This document shows positions 24,697 to 32,786 of a DNA stretch of 64,000 nt, piece by piece (positions within the stretch are counted from its first letter, which is position 1; every line of letters starts with the position of its first letter). The notes beneath the pieces were generated by a model that had not been told where the DNA came from, made no database searches, and saw only the letters and a list, made by a program, of their open reading frames with translations. Origin of the DNA: Saccharopolyspora kobensis (GTDB taxonomy: Bacteria > Actinomycetota > Actinomycetes > Mycobacteriales > Pseudonocardiaceae); contig NZ_FNVB01000011.1 in assembly GCF_900108315.1 (NCBI RefSeq), positions 88,522 through 152,521 on the forward strand. The letters run 5' to 3'. A program made the translations under genes and the position numbers.

Positions 24697-25593
24697 TCAG
24701 CGGCTCACCGCGGTTTCGAGGTCGATGCGCGCCAGCTTCTCGGGATTGCGCACGGCGTACAGGCCGGTGATGAGGCCGTTGTCGATGCGCACCGCCAGCA
24801 CGGAGTCGGCTTCTCCGGTCAGCTTGATGCGCAGCCCGGGTTGCCCGTTGATCTGCACCGGCTGCAGCGCGGCCCTTGCGGTGAGCCGCCCCAGCACGCC
24901 GGTCACCCGGTCGGCGCCGACGACGGGTGCCAGCGCGGCTCGGACGACTCCACCGCCGTCGGTCAGCAGGACGACGTCGGGCGCGAGGACGTCGAGCAGG
25001 CGTTGCACGTCGCCGGTTTCCACTGCTCGCCGGAAGGCGTCGAGCGCGTCGCGGGCCTCGGCCGGGGAGGAGTTCCCGCGCGGTCGCCGCGCGGCGACGT
25101 GGTTGCGCGCGCGGTGGGCGATCTGGCGAACGGCGGCCGGTGTTTTCCCGACGGCGCCTGCGATTTCGTCGTAGCCGAGGTCGAAGACCTCGCGCAGCAC
25201 GAACACTGCGCGCTCGGTCGGGGCGAGCGTCTCCAGCACCAGCAGCATCGCCATCGAGACGCTGTCGGCCAGTTCGACGTCCTCGGCCACGTCGGGCGCG
25301 GTGAGCAGCGGTTCCGGTAGCCAGGGGCCGGCGTAGGACTCCTTGCGGCGGCGGAGCGTGCGCAGTCGCGTCAGCGCTTCGCGGGTGGCGATCCGCACCA
25401 GGAAGGCGCGTTGATCGCGGACCGATTCGAGGTCGACTCCCGTCCAGCGCAGCCAGGTCTCCTGCAGGACGTCCTCGGCGTCGGCGGCCGAGCCGAGCAT
25501 CTCGTAGGCCACGGTGAACAGCAGGTTCCGGTGGGCGACGAACACCTCGGTGGCGGGATCCATGCGTTCGTGCGCGGGGGCGCCCTCGTTCAT
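24697..25593 (-). CDS. ECF41-family RNA polymerase sigma factor (SigJ-like)
   Basis: A 298-residue sigma factor. Region 2 (FTVAYEMLGSAADAEDVLQETWLRW), the diagnostic PWLPEPL linker and region 4 (LREVFDLGYDEIAGAVGKTPAAVRQIAHRAR) are followed by an about 110-residue SnoaL-like C-terminal extension. The extension carries DGGGV and NPEKL, close to the DGGGR and NPxKL motifs by which ECF41 factors control their own activity without an anti-sigma factor. It diverges from an AhpD-like gene, the normal ECF41 partner and target. Confidence 0.9.
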   Translation of the reverse strand: MNEGAPAHERMDPATEVFVAHRNLLFTVAYEMLGSAADAEDVLQETWLRWTGVDLESVRDQRAFLVRIATREALTRLRTLRRRKESYAGPWLPEPLLTAPDVAEDVELADSVSMAMLLVLETLAPTERAVFVLREVFDLGYDEIAGAVGKTPAAVRQIAHRARNHVAARRPRGNSSPAEARDALDAFRRAVETGDVQRLLDVLAPDVVLLTDGGGVVRAALAPVVGADRVTGVLGRLTARAALQPVQINGQPGLRIKLTGEADSVLAVRIDNGLITGLYAVRNPEKLARIDLETAVSR

Positions 25594-25843
25594 TCCCGGC
25601 TCCTGCCTGCTCGCTCTCGTCGGGCCGCTGGGCGGTTTTCCGGCGGATGGCCCGATCCTGCAACTTGAAGCGCGGTCGAGCTCGATCGACCGCGTCCACG
25701 CACCAGAAGCCGCGCGGGGCTGCTCTGTGACAGCCCGGATCGGTGTCCTGCGTCACGTCGCGCCGTTGTCACAGCGGCCGGGTGGGCGGCTTCTCCATGG
25801 TCGTCACGATGCCGCGAAGCAATCCACGAGTGAGGACGAAGCG

Positions 25844-26329
25844 ATGGAACCCCGTATCGACCTGATGACCAACCAGCTCGGTGCCAAGGTCAGCAAGCGG
25901 ATCTACGCCGTCAACCTGGCGATCAAGGAGGTGTCGCTGCCCAAGGCGTTGCTGGAGCTGATCGCGCTGCGGGTCAGCCAGATCAACGGCTGCGGCTGGT
26001 GCGTCGACGTGCACACCAAGGAAGCGGCGGCCGCCGGGGAGAGCGCGGCCCGGATCAACCTGGTCGCCGCCTGGCGCGAGTCCGCGGTGTTCGCGGAGGC
26101 CGAGCGGGCCGCGCTGGCGCTCGCCGAGGAGGGCACCCGGCTCGCCGACGCCCACCACGGGGTGACCGACGAGACGTGGGCCGAGGTGCGCGAGCACTAC
26201 GACGACGACCAGATCGCGGCGCTGGTCTCGCTGATCGCCGTGATCAACGCCGCCAACCGGCTCGGCGTGATCACGCACATGCGCGGAGGTTTCTACGACC
26301 CCGGCATGTTCGCCGCCCTGTCGAGCTGA
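25844..26329 (+). CDS. AhpD/carboxymuconolactone decarboxylase-family protein (ECF41 partner)
   Basis: A 161-residue all-helical protein. The redox motif C-x2-C with a following histidine is present: SQINGCGWCVDVHTKEA, as in AhpD-like alkylhydroperoxidases. ATG 25844 opens the recognisable N-terminus MEPRIDLMTNQLG. A candidate ECF41-like promoter is TGTGACA (25726-25732), 18 bp, CGTC (25751-25754). The fit is imperfect. Such proteins are the usual regulon of ECF41 sigma factors. Confidence 0.85.
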   Translation: MEPRIDLMTNQLGAKVSKRIYAVNLAIKEVSLPKALLELIALRVSQINGCGWCVDVHTKEAAAAGESAARINLVAAWRESAVFAEAERAALALAEEGTRLADAHHGVTDETWAEVREHYDDDQIAALVSLIAVINAANRLGVITHMRGGFYDPGMFAALSS

Positions 26330-26353
26330 GCGGCCTCCGGCCTGCCGGTCGAG

Positions 26354-26971
26354 TCAGGGTTGGCGGGCGGCGGCGCAGGTTTCGATCCACGTCGCCAGGT
26401 CGGGTACGCCGTCGATGGTGAGCAGGGACGGGCAGCCCGGGAGGGGCGTCGCTCCGGTGAAGGCGTGGTCCTGGGCGAAGAGCAGGAGCCGGCCGCTCCG
26501 GCGGTGGGCCAGCGTCAGGTTGCCGTTGGCCTCGACCGCGACGACGTAGTGCTCGTCGGGCCGGACGGGGACTTCGAGTCCCGCGTCGAGGACTTCCGAG
26601 AGCCGCGTGTTCGCGATGCCGGCGGTGAGCACCTCGTCCTGGTTGCGCCACCAGGATCCGGGTTCGCCGAACCACTCGGTGATCCCGCCGCAAACGGCCG
26701 AGAACGCCCGGTGGACCGGGTGGAACGCCTCGGTGCCCTCTTGCCGGGGTGGGTGGCAGAGCCACCCTCCCCGGTCGTCGGGTGGTCCCCAGGCCAGCAG
26801 CTCGTAGGCCTCTCCGTCCTCGGAGACCGGAGTGACGGTCGCTGATCCGAGCAGGGCCGAGAGCGCGGGCAAGCCGGGCACCGGCCCGCGCGTCCACGGC
26901 TCGGCCTCGCCCGCCACGGCAATTCCGCCGAACCACGGAACTCGATCGAGGAACTGCTCCCAGTCGGACAC
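26354..26971 (-). CDS. Unrecognised protein, possibly SMI1/KNR4 (SUKH)-like
   Basis: A 205-residue soluble protein. It has a tryptophan-rich middle (LLAWGPPDDRGGWLCHPP) and ends in GCPSLLTIDGVPDLATWIETCAAARQP, an ending that resembles SUKH-type immunity or SMI1 proteins. It has no signal peptide or membrane segment. The assignment is weak. GTG 26971 was chosen because the frame upstream runs into antisense of other genes. It converges with the AhpD-like gene. Confidence 0.55.
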   Translation of the reverse strand: MSDWEQFLDRVPWFGGIAVAGEAEPWTRGPVPGLPALSALLGSATVTPVSEDGEAYELLAWGPPDDRGGWLCHPPRQEGTEAFHPVHRAFSAVCGGITEWFGEPGSWWRNQDEVLTAGIANTRLSEVLDAGLEVPVRPDEHYVVAVEANGNLTLAHRRSGRLLLFAQDHAFTGATPLPGCPSLLTIDGVPDLATWIETCAAARQP

Positions 26972-27045
26972 GGGACCGACCTTAGAGGCGCGGGCGAATC
27001 CGGAGACGCTGTCGGGCCAGGACTGGGGATTCGGGCCCGCTCCGG

Positions 27046-27240
27046 TCAGCTCTGCGGCGCGCGGTCGATTTCTCGTTCGAAGGCGAGGAGTTCTTCGGCG
27101 AAGGCTCGGGGGGTTGTCCTCGGGGGAGAAGTGGCCTGCTCCGGGGAAGAACCTGAGCTCGGCCGCCGGGAGCGCTGCCATGCGCACCGCTCCGTCGGCC
27201 GGTCGCCGGGCCTTCCGGGTGTCCGATCGGGGCGGTGCCG
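27046..27240 (-). pseudogene. Frameshifted C-terminal remnant of an alpha/beta hydrolase
   Basis: One minus-strand frame reads RMAALPAAELRFFPGAGHFSPEDNP, the catalytic-histidine end of an alpha/beta hydrolase. At a C-rich run near 27117 the homology moves to another frame, RAFAEELLAFEREIDRAP, followed by a stop at 27046. No start or N-terminal domain remains in the 380 bases between the flanking genes. Confidence 0.65.
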
Positions 27241-27350
27241 TTCGTGGTGGGAGTGGAGGCCGCGATTCCGGGGAGCGAGCATGGACTGACGAACCTCTCC
27301 GTCGGATCGCGGCCGTCCCGGAGGGCGATCCAGACCGCAGAGGAGTCGAC

Positions 27351-27674
27351 GTGCAGTACCTGGTTTCCGTGATCGACGACAAGACCGCTTCGGCCACCGC
27401 GGAGGAGATGGCCGCCGTCGAGGCGTTCAACGAGCGGCTCCAGGCCGAGGGCCACTGGGTCTTCGCCGGCGGCCTCAACGCGCCCAGCACGGCCACCGTC
27501 ATCGAGCACCGGGACGGCGAGCCGATGTTCACCGACGGGCCCTTCCTGGAGTCGAAGGAGCACCTCGCCGGGTTCTGGGTCATCGAGGCACCCGACCTCG
27601 ACGTCGCGCTCCAGATCGCCGCCGAGGGCGCCGAGCGCTGCAACCGGAAGGTCGAGGTGCGGCCGTTCCTGTGA
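27351..27674 (+). CDS. YCII/DGPF-family protein (ECF42 partner)
   Basis: A 107-residue ferredoxin-like protein with the signature PMFTDGPFLESKEHLAGFWVIEA. The DGPF motif names the family that is genetically linked to ECF42 sigma factors. GTG 27351 has AGAGGAG five bases upstream. Its stop overlaps the start of the sigma gene (GTGA 27671-27674), so the two are translated together. Confidence 0.88.
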   Translation: MQYLVSVIDDKTASATAEEMAAVEAFNERLQAEGHWVFAGGLNAPSTATVIEHRDGEPMFTDGPFLESKEHLAGFWVIEAPDLDVALQIAAEGAERCNRKVEVRPFL

Positions 27675-28885
27675 ACCCGGTCGAGGAGGCCCTCAGCCGC
27701 GCGCACCGCGCGGAGTGGGCGCGGCTGGTCGCCGTGCTGACCAGGCGATTCGGTGATCTGGACATCGCGGAGGAAGCGGCGGCCGAGACGTTCGCGACCG
27801 CTGTCGAGCGGTGGGCCGCCGACGGCGTGCCGCCGAACCCCGGTGCCTGGCTGACGACCACCGCCGTCCGCAAGGCGATCGACCGGCTCCGGCGCGAGAG
27901 CAAGCGCGAGGACAAGCACCGGGAGGCGATGTCGATGCACGACGAGCGAGAGCCCGTCGGGGCCGTCGACGACGAGCGGCTCCGGTTGCTCTTCACCTGC
28001 TGCCACCCGGCGTTGGCGATGGAGGCGCGGGTCGCCCTGACGCTGCGCCTGGTCGGCGGGCTGACCGTGCCGGAGATCGCGAGCGCGTTCCTGGCGCGGG
28101 AATCCGCCATGGGCAAGCGGATCACCCGCGCGAAGAACAAGATCAAGGCGGCTCGCATCCCGTACCGGGTGCCGTCGGCGGAGGATCTCCCGCGACGGGT
28201 TTCCGGTGTGCTCGCAGTGCTCTTCCTGGTCTTCAACGAGGGCTACCTGGCGACCGGTCCCGGCACCGATCCCGTGCGCCAGGAGCTGACGGCCGAGGCG
28301 ATCCGGCTGACGCGGCTGGTCCGCGGCCTGCTGCCCGACGACGGCGAGGCGGCCGGGCTGCTGGCGCTGATGCTGCTCACCGAAGCCCGCCGTGCCGCGC
28401 GCGTTTCGGACAGCGGTGAGCTGATCGCGCTCCACGAGCAGGATCGCGGTGCCTGGGACGCGGATCTGATCGCCGAGGGGCATTTGCTGGTTCGCGAGCG
28501 TCTGGCCTCGGGAGCGGCTCCGGGGCGCTACCAGATCCTCGCCGCGATCAACGCCGTGCACACCTCCGCCCGCGACGCCCGCGATACCGACTGGTCGCAG
28601 GTCGTCGCGCTCTACGACCAGCTCGTGCGCCTCGACCCGTCGCCGATCGTCGCGCTCAACCGGGCCATCGCGGTCGCCGAGGTCGACGGCCCGGAAGTGG
28701 CGTTGGCGGCCGTCGACCGGCTCGAGCTGGCCGGTTATCACGCCTTCCACGCCACTCGCGCCGATCTGCTGCGAAGGTCGGGGCGCGTGCGGGAATCGCG
28801 CTCGGCGTACGGCAGGGCAATCGAGCTGGCGGGCAACACAGCCGAGATCGCCTACCTGACACGCCGGCGCGACCAGCTGGAGTAG
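27671..28885 (+). CDS. ECF42-family RNA polymerase sigma factor with TPR-like extension
   Basis: A 404-residue sigma factor. Region 2 (RFGDLDIAEEAAAETFATAVERW) and region 4 (LTLRLVGGLTVPEIASAFLARESAMGKRITRAKNKI) occupy the first 190 residues. A long helical C-terminal extension (NEGYLATG..., then TPR-like LALMLLTEARRAARV and LNRAIAVAEVDGPEVALAAVD) is the ECF42 hallmark and replaces an anti-sigma factor. Fused translationally to its DGPF partner through a GTGA overlap. Confidence 0.9.
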   Translation: MNPVEEALSRAHRAEWARLVAVLTRRFGDLDIAEEAAAETFATAVERWAADGVPPNPGAWLTTTAVRKAIDRLRRESKREDKHREAMSMHDEREPVGAVDDERLRLLFTCCHPALAMEARVALTLRLVGGLTVPEIASAFLARESAMGKRITRAKNKIKAARIPYRVPSAEDLPRRVSGVLAVLFLVFNEGYLATGPGTDPVRQELTAEAIRLTRLVRGLLPDDGEAAGLLALMLLTEARRAARVSDSGELIALHEQDRGAWDADLIAEGHLLVRERLASGAAPGRYQILAAINAVHTSARDARDTDWSQVVALYDQLVRLDPSPIVALNRAIAVAEVDGPEVALAAVDRLELAGYHAFHATRADLLRRSGRVRESRSAYGRAIELAGNTAEIAYLTRRRDQLE

Positions 28886-28941
28886 CGCGGCGCGCACCCG
28901 GTGCACCGAGCGGGCAGCGGCATGGCGCCTGCCCGCGGAGA

Positions 28942-29133
28942 TCAGGCCGAGGCGTCCGCGAGGGCCTGGAGCTCGCCGTCGGTCAGCTGCAGGGCGAGCA
29001 GCTGCTCGACCGTGCGGGCGGAGGCGATCGGTGCGACCACCGTGGGCTGCTGCGCGAGCCAGGCCAGCGCGACGGTCGCCACGTCTGCACCACGAGCCGC
29101 CGCGACCCCCTCCAGCGCGGCGGCTCGGTTGTC
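28942..29133 (-). pseudogene. C-terminal remnant of an aldo/keto reductase
   Basis: Sixty-three codons on the minus strand read DNRAAALEGVAAARGADVA, ATVALAWLAQQPTVVAPIAS and TVEQLLALQLTDGELQALADASA-stop, the usual last helices of an aldo/keto reductase. The frame is closed by TAG (29136-29134) exactly inside a palindrome. All catalytic residues (Asp, Tyr, Lys, His) are missing, so this is a decayed fragment. Confidence 0.75.
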
Positions 29134-29144
29134 CTAATAGGACA
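29130..29144. promoter_or_regulatory. Perfect palindrome TGTCCTA-A-TAGGACA
   Basis: A 7-bp dyad around one A, sitting at the break-point of the aldo/keto reductase remnant and 30 bases after the stop of the NmrA-like gene. It resembles operators of HxlR-type regulators, but no such regulator is in the window. Confidence 0.5.
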
Positions 29145-29173
29145 CTCGCTCGACTGGACGCCGCAGCCGGTTC

Positions 29174-30082
29174 TCAGGCCCGCATGTGCTCCTGCGCCCA
29201 GGCCTCGAAGCTGGTGAGCGGGATGCCGAGATCTCTGGCGTACTCGGGGCGTCCCGGCTGCTCCGCCGCGTTGAGCCACTCGTGCCCGGCACCCATGGGC
29301 GGCATTCCGGCGGCGACGGCCTGCTCCTCGGTCATGTCGGGTGCGGACAGCCGGGTTCCGAGCACGCGGGAGAGGACCTCGGCGATCTCCCGCATCGACA
29401 GCAGGTCGCTCGCCAGCTCCAGTTCGAGCCGGTCGAACCGCTCGGGTTCGGCGATGGCCGCCGCGGCCGCCGCGCCGATGTCGTCCGTCGCGACCAGGGA
29501 GAGCCGCGTTCCGGGCTTCACGACGCTGACCAGGCCGCCCTCGATGCCGCGCGGGAACAGGAAAGCGTTGGCGGGCAGGAAGTTCTCCATGAAGAAGGCC
29601 GGTTTGAGCAGTGTCCAGCGCGGAAACCCGGCCGCGCGGAGGCGTTCCTGGAGCGCGGTCTTGACGCTCATGGCGTGCTCCAGCATGGCCCAGCGGCCGT
29701 CGGCCCAGCCGGGAGTTTCGGTGTGCTGACCGGCACCGGAGACCGAGGTGTGCACGAACTGCGGCACTCCGGCGGCCAGCGCGGCTTCGATGAGGTTGAC
29801 GCCCTGGGCCAGTTCACCGTCGAAGTCCGGGCCGTCGGCGGTGAAAGCGGGCATCTGCACGGAGAAGACGGCGCGGACGCCTTCGGCGGCGCGGCGCACC
29901 GAATCGCGGTCGTGCAGATCGCCGCGGACCAGCTCGGCGCCGAGCGCTTCGACGGCCTTGGCCTTGTCGGCGGACGGGTCGCGGACCAGTGCGCGGACGG
30001 GAACGCCCGCCGCGAGCAGAGCGCGCGCGGTGGCGCCTCCCTGCTTGCCGGTGGCGCCGGTGACCAGGACGGGTGCGGGCAT
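29174..30082 (-). CDS. NmrA-like NAD(P)-binding protein
   Basis: A 302-residue atypical short-chain dehydrogenase. It begins MPAPVLVTGATGKQGGATARALLAAG, the dinucleotide-binding motif GATGKQGG, and keeps HTSVSGAG and the substrate-domain stretch LLKPAFFMENFLPANAFLFPRG. NmrA/HSCARG-like proteins act as redox sensors or reductases. It diverges from a TetR regulator with two palindromes between, so its expression is likely repressed by that protein. Confidence 0.87.
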   Translation of the reverse strand: MPAPVLVTGATGKQGGATARALLAAGVPVRALVRDPSADKAKAVEALGAELVRGDLHDRDSVRRAAEGVRAVFSVQMPAFTADGPDFDGELAQGVNLIEAALAAGVPQFVHTSVSGAGQHTETPGWADGRWAMLEHAMSVKTALQERLRAAGFPRWTLLKPAFFMENFLPANAFLFPRGIEGGLVSVVKPGTRLSLVATDDIGAAAAAAIAEPERFDRLELELASDLLSMREIAEVLSRVLGTRLSAPDMTEEQAVAAGMPPMGAGHEWLNAAEQPGRPEYARDLGIPLTSFEAWAQEHMRA

Positions 30083-30103
30083 GAGTGCCTCCTGCGAATA
30101 AGT

Positions 30104-30152
30104 GGCGGGGTCCGCCGTTTCTGTCCCGGTACGATATGGCGGGCCCCGCCAT
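30104..30152. promoter_or_regulatory. Two operators between NmrA-like gene and TetR regulator
   Basis: GGCGG-N3-CCGCC (30104-30116) and the perfect dyad ATGGCGGG-C-CCCGCCAT (30136-30152). Both share the GGCGG/CCGCC core and lie between the divergent starts. Confidence 0.75.
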
Positions 30153-30175
30153 TTGGCAAACCTGGAGGTGACGCG

Positions 30176-30730
30176 ATGCCCGAGGGACAGCGCGCGGATG
30201 CCCGGCGCAACTACGCGCGGATCCTCGCGGTGGCGGAGCAGGAGGTCGCCGCGCACGGTCCGGAAGCCTCGCTGGAGCAGATCGCCCGCATCGCGGGAGT
30301 CGGCTCGGCGACGGTGCGCAGGCACTTCCCCACTCGGCAGGCGCTGCTGGAGGCGGTGTCGAAGGAGCGGATCGAGGCGCTGCGCCTCCGCGCCGCGGCC
30401 TTGGCGGGCGAGCACAGCAGTCGCGAAGCGCTGCTGACGTGGCTGAGCGAGGTCGTCGCCTACTGCGTGTCCGCCCGAGGTCTGGCAGCCGCGCTGGCCT
30501 ACGACGGCGATCCGACGCAGAACGGCTGCGCGGCGGCGCTGGAGGAGGCCGGAGGAGACCTGCTGGCCCGTGCGGCGCGCGACGGCGCGGTGGCGGCCGA
30601 CGTCACGGTCGCGGACCTGCTCTCGCTGATCGTCGGCATCGCCCTGATCACCCAGTACGGCCCCGATCCCGAAGCCCGCGCGGACCGGCTGTTCCAGCTG
30701 GCCGTGGCGGGACTCAGCCCGCAGCGCTGA
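30176..30730 (+). CDS. TetR-family repressor
   Basis: A 184-residue regulator. HTH at residues about 12-58 (NYARILAVAEQEVAAHGPEASLEQIARIAGVGSATVRRHFPTRQALLEAV), followed by the helical ligand domain. ATG 30176 follows CTGGAGGTGA. Divergent from the NmrA-like gene. Its last 17 bases overlap the end of the converging MerR gene. Confidence 0.9.
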   Translation: MPEGQRADARRNYARILAVAEQEVAAHGPEASLEQIARIAGVGSATVRRHFPTRQALLEAVSKERIEALRLRAAALAGEHSSREALLTWLSEVVAYCVSARGLAAALAYDGDPTQNGCAAALEEAGGDLLARAARDGAVAADVTVADLLSLIVGIALITQYGPDPEARADRLFQLAVAGLSPQR

Positions 30731-31415
30731 CCTGCTCCAGCATCGTCAGGTAGGCGTCGAGCAGGCCCGCGCCGGCGAGGAGGCTGCGGCTGCGCGCCGT
30801 CAACCGGGCCTGCCAGGAGGCGAGGAAAGCGGCCAGCGCGTTCGCTCCGCCCGCCTCGCGCAGCGAGTCGAGGAACTTGGCGACCTGGGTCAGCGGATAG
30901 CCGCCGCGTCGCAGTTGACGTGCGATTTCAGCGTCGCGCACGCTATCCGGCCCGTACTCGCGGTAGCCCGTGGCCCGGTTGCGCTCCGGGCGCAGGATGC
31001 CGTGGGTCTCCCAGGTGCGCAGCGTGGCCGGGTGCACACCGATGCGTCGCGCGAGTTCGCCGACGGTCAGCGGCGGGCCGGTGACCGTCGGCGTGCTGGA
31101 CAGGGAGCTCAGCGCCGATGCGACCTCCGTGCGGGTGTCGCGCTCGGCGAGCAGCGAGACGTGCGCGGCGTCGATGAGCCGGTAGGCGGATTCGGTGTCG
31201 CCGCGGTTGCTCGCGCGCATGATTTCCACGGCCTGCTGGTGCCCGTGGCCGCCGCGCAGGGCGAGGAAGGCGCGCAGGGCCTGCGCGTGCAAAGGCGTGT
31301 AGCGGCGGTACCCGGTCTCGCTGCGCTCGGTCGGCGGCAGGACGCCCAACTCGTCGTAGTTGCGGACCGCTTGGGCGGAAAGCCCGTGCTCCCGGGCGAG
31401 GTCGATCGGTCGCAA
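30714..31415 (-). CDS. Regulator with two MerR-type DNA-binding domains
   Basis: A 233-residue protein containing two MerR winged helices in one chain. The first is DLAREHGLSAQAVRNYDELGVLPPTERSETGYRRY. The second (about residue 118 on) is LTVGELARRIGVHPATLRTWETHGILRPERNRATGYREY. A single chain could thus contact both half-sites. TTG 31415 is chosen because GGAGG lies six bases upstream. It diverges from the erythromycin-esterase-like gene, which it probably controls. Confidence 0.85.
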   Translation of the reverse strand: MRPIDLAREHGLSAQAVRNYDELGVLPPTERSETGYRRYTPLHAQALRAFLALRGGHGHQQAVEIMRASNRGDTESAYRLIDAAHVSLLAERDTRTEVASALSSLSSTPTVTGPPLTVGELARRIGVHPATLRTWETHGILRPERNRATGYREYGPDSVRDAEIARQLRRGGYPLTQVAKFLDSLREAGGANALAAFLASWQARLTARSRSLLAGAGLLDAYLTMLEQVSAAG

Positions 31416-31426
31416 CGCGAACCTCC

Positions 31427-31449
31427 GATTGAGGCTTTGAGCAGCAATC
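31427..31449. promoter_or_regulatory. Interrupted dyad between double-MerR regulator and esterase gene
   Basis: GATTG-N2-GCT-TTG-AGC-N2-CAATC, a symmetric 23-bp site centred on 31438 in the divergent intergenic region. It is the likely operator. Confidence 0.5.
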
Positions 31450-31529
31450 ACCAGGTGGGATTCGCCGGAGTTTCACCCGAATCTTCAACGATAGCGTCGA
31501 GGGCACCGCAAATCGGAGAAGGGGTGCTC

Positions 31530-32717
31530 ATGTCCATTGCCGAGATCGGCCGCCAGCTCGACGACCTCGGTCGCGCCGTCGACGACCTGCTCGCCGCGCG
31601 GCCCGAACCGCCGGTCCTGCTCGGGCTCGGCGAGCCCACGCACGGCATCGAGGCGTTCCCGTTGCTGCGCAACGAACTCCTGCCCGAGCTCGTCGCACGC
31701 GGATACCGGTCGATCGCCTTGGAGACGGATCACTTCGCCGCGTCCGTCGTCGACGACTACGTGGCCGGGCGAGCGGGCGACATCGATGAGGTGCTGGAAA
31801 CCGGGTTCAGCCACCGATTCGGCGCGGTGCCGGGAAACCGAGAGCTCGTCGAATGGCTCCGCGCGCACAACGCCGAGCGCGACCCGCGGGACCGCGTCCG
31901 CTTCTACGGCTTCGACGGGCCGATGGAGATGTCCGGTGCGCCCAGCCCGCGACGCGCGCTCACCTCGGTCATCGACCACCTGCCCGCCGCGCTGGAGTTC
32001 CCGGAGATCGATGCACTGCTCGGCGACGACGCGGACTGGGAGAACCAAGCGGCCATGTACGACCCGGCGGCGTCCATCGGAGGCTCGGATCGCGCTCGCG
32101 CGCTGCGCGTCGTCGCCGACGACCTCGCCAGCGCTCTGCGCCGCGCGGCGCCGGGCCTGCGCCGCCAGGACCCGGATGCCCACGACCGAGCCGCCGCGCA
32201 CGCGCGCACGGCACTGGGCCTGCTGCGCTACCACGCGGCCATGGCCAGCGCCTCGCCCGACCGGATCGCGACCTTGCTCAGCCTGCGCGCCGAGATGATG
32301 GCCGAGAACCTGCTCGCGATCGTGGCCCGGGAGCAGCGCCGCGGACCGACCCTGGTGTTCGCGCACAACGCGCACCTCCAGCGCGCGAAGTCCGACATGC
32401 AGTTCGGCGGGGACGAGGTGAGCTGGGACGACGCGGGCGCGCTCGTCGAACTCGTCCTCGGCGAGCGCTACGTGTTCCTGGCGACCGACGCCAATCCTCG
32501 CAGCGCGCCGGGCACCCTCCAGGGCGAGCTGGCGAGGGCGACCTCCCGCCGCGCCCTGTTCCCGGCGCAAGCCCTGCGCGCCGCGCTGCCCCCGTCGATC
32601 ACCGCGGGAGAACCGATCGTGCCCGGCCACCTGCCCCTGAAGCCGGAGCAGCTGACGGGCGCTGACGCGGTCGTCTTCATCGCCGACACCGACGGGAAGC
32701 AGCACCAGTTCTGGTGA
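31530..32717 (+). CDS. Erythromycin esterase-family hydrolase
   Basis: A 395-residue protein of the EreA/EreB-like family. Seen: LLGLGEPTHGIEAFPLLRNELLPEL near residue 30 (the conserved Glu and catalytic His region), ALETD, and LVFAHNAHLQRAKSD near residue 275. Members hydrolyse the macrolide lactone or have unknown esterase-like roles. Whether this one opens a macrolide is not shown by sequence. ATG 31530 follows GAGAAGGGG. It is likely under the divergent double-MerR regulator. Confidence 0.85.
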   Translation: MSIAEIGRQLDDLGRAVDDLLAARPEPPVLLGLGEPTHGIEAFPLLRNELLPELVARGYRSIALETDHFAASVVDDYVAGRAGDIDEVLETGFSHRFGAVPGNRELVEWLRAHNAERDPRDRVRFYGFDGPMEMSGAPSPRRALTSVIDHLPAALEFPEIDALLGDDADWENQAAMYDPAASIGGSDRARALRVVADDLASALRRAAPGLRRQDPDAHDRAAAHARTALGLLRYHAAMASASPDRIATLLSLRAEMMAENLLAIVAREQRRGPTLVFAHNAHLQRAKSDMQFGGDEVSWDDAGALVELVLGERYVFLATDANPRSAPGTLQGELARATSRRALFPAQALRAALPPSITAGEPIVPGHLPLKPEQLTGADAVVFIADTDGKQHQFW

Positions 32718-32786
32718 CCGGGTCGTGTCCGGATGTGACAGCCGATCGTCATTGAGGACATCACGGGCAGCGGTGAACATGGAGCC

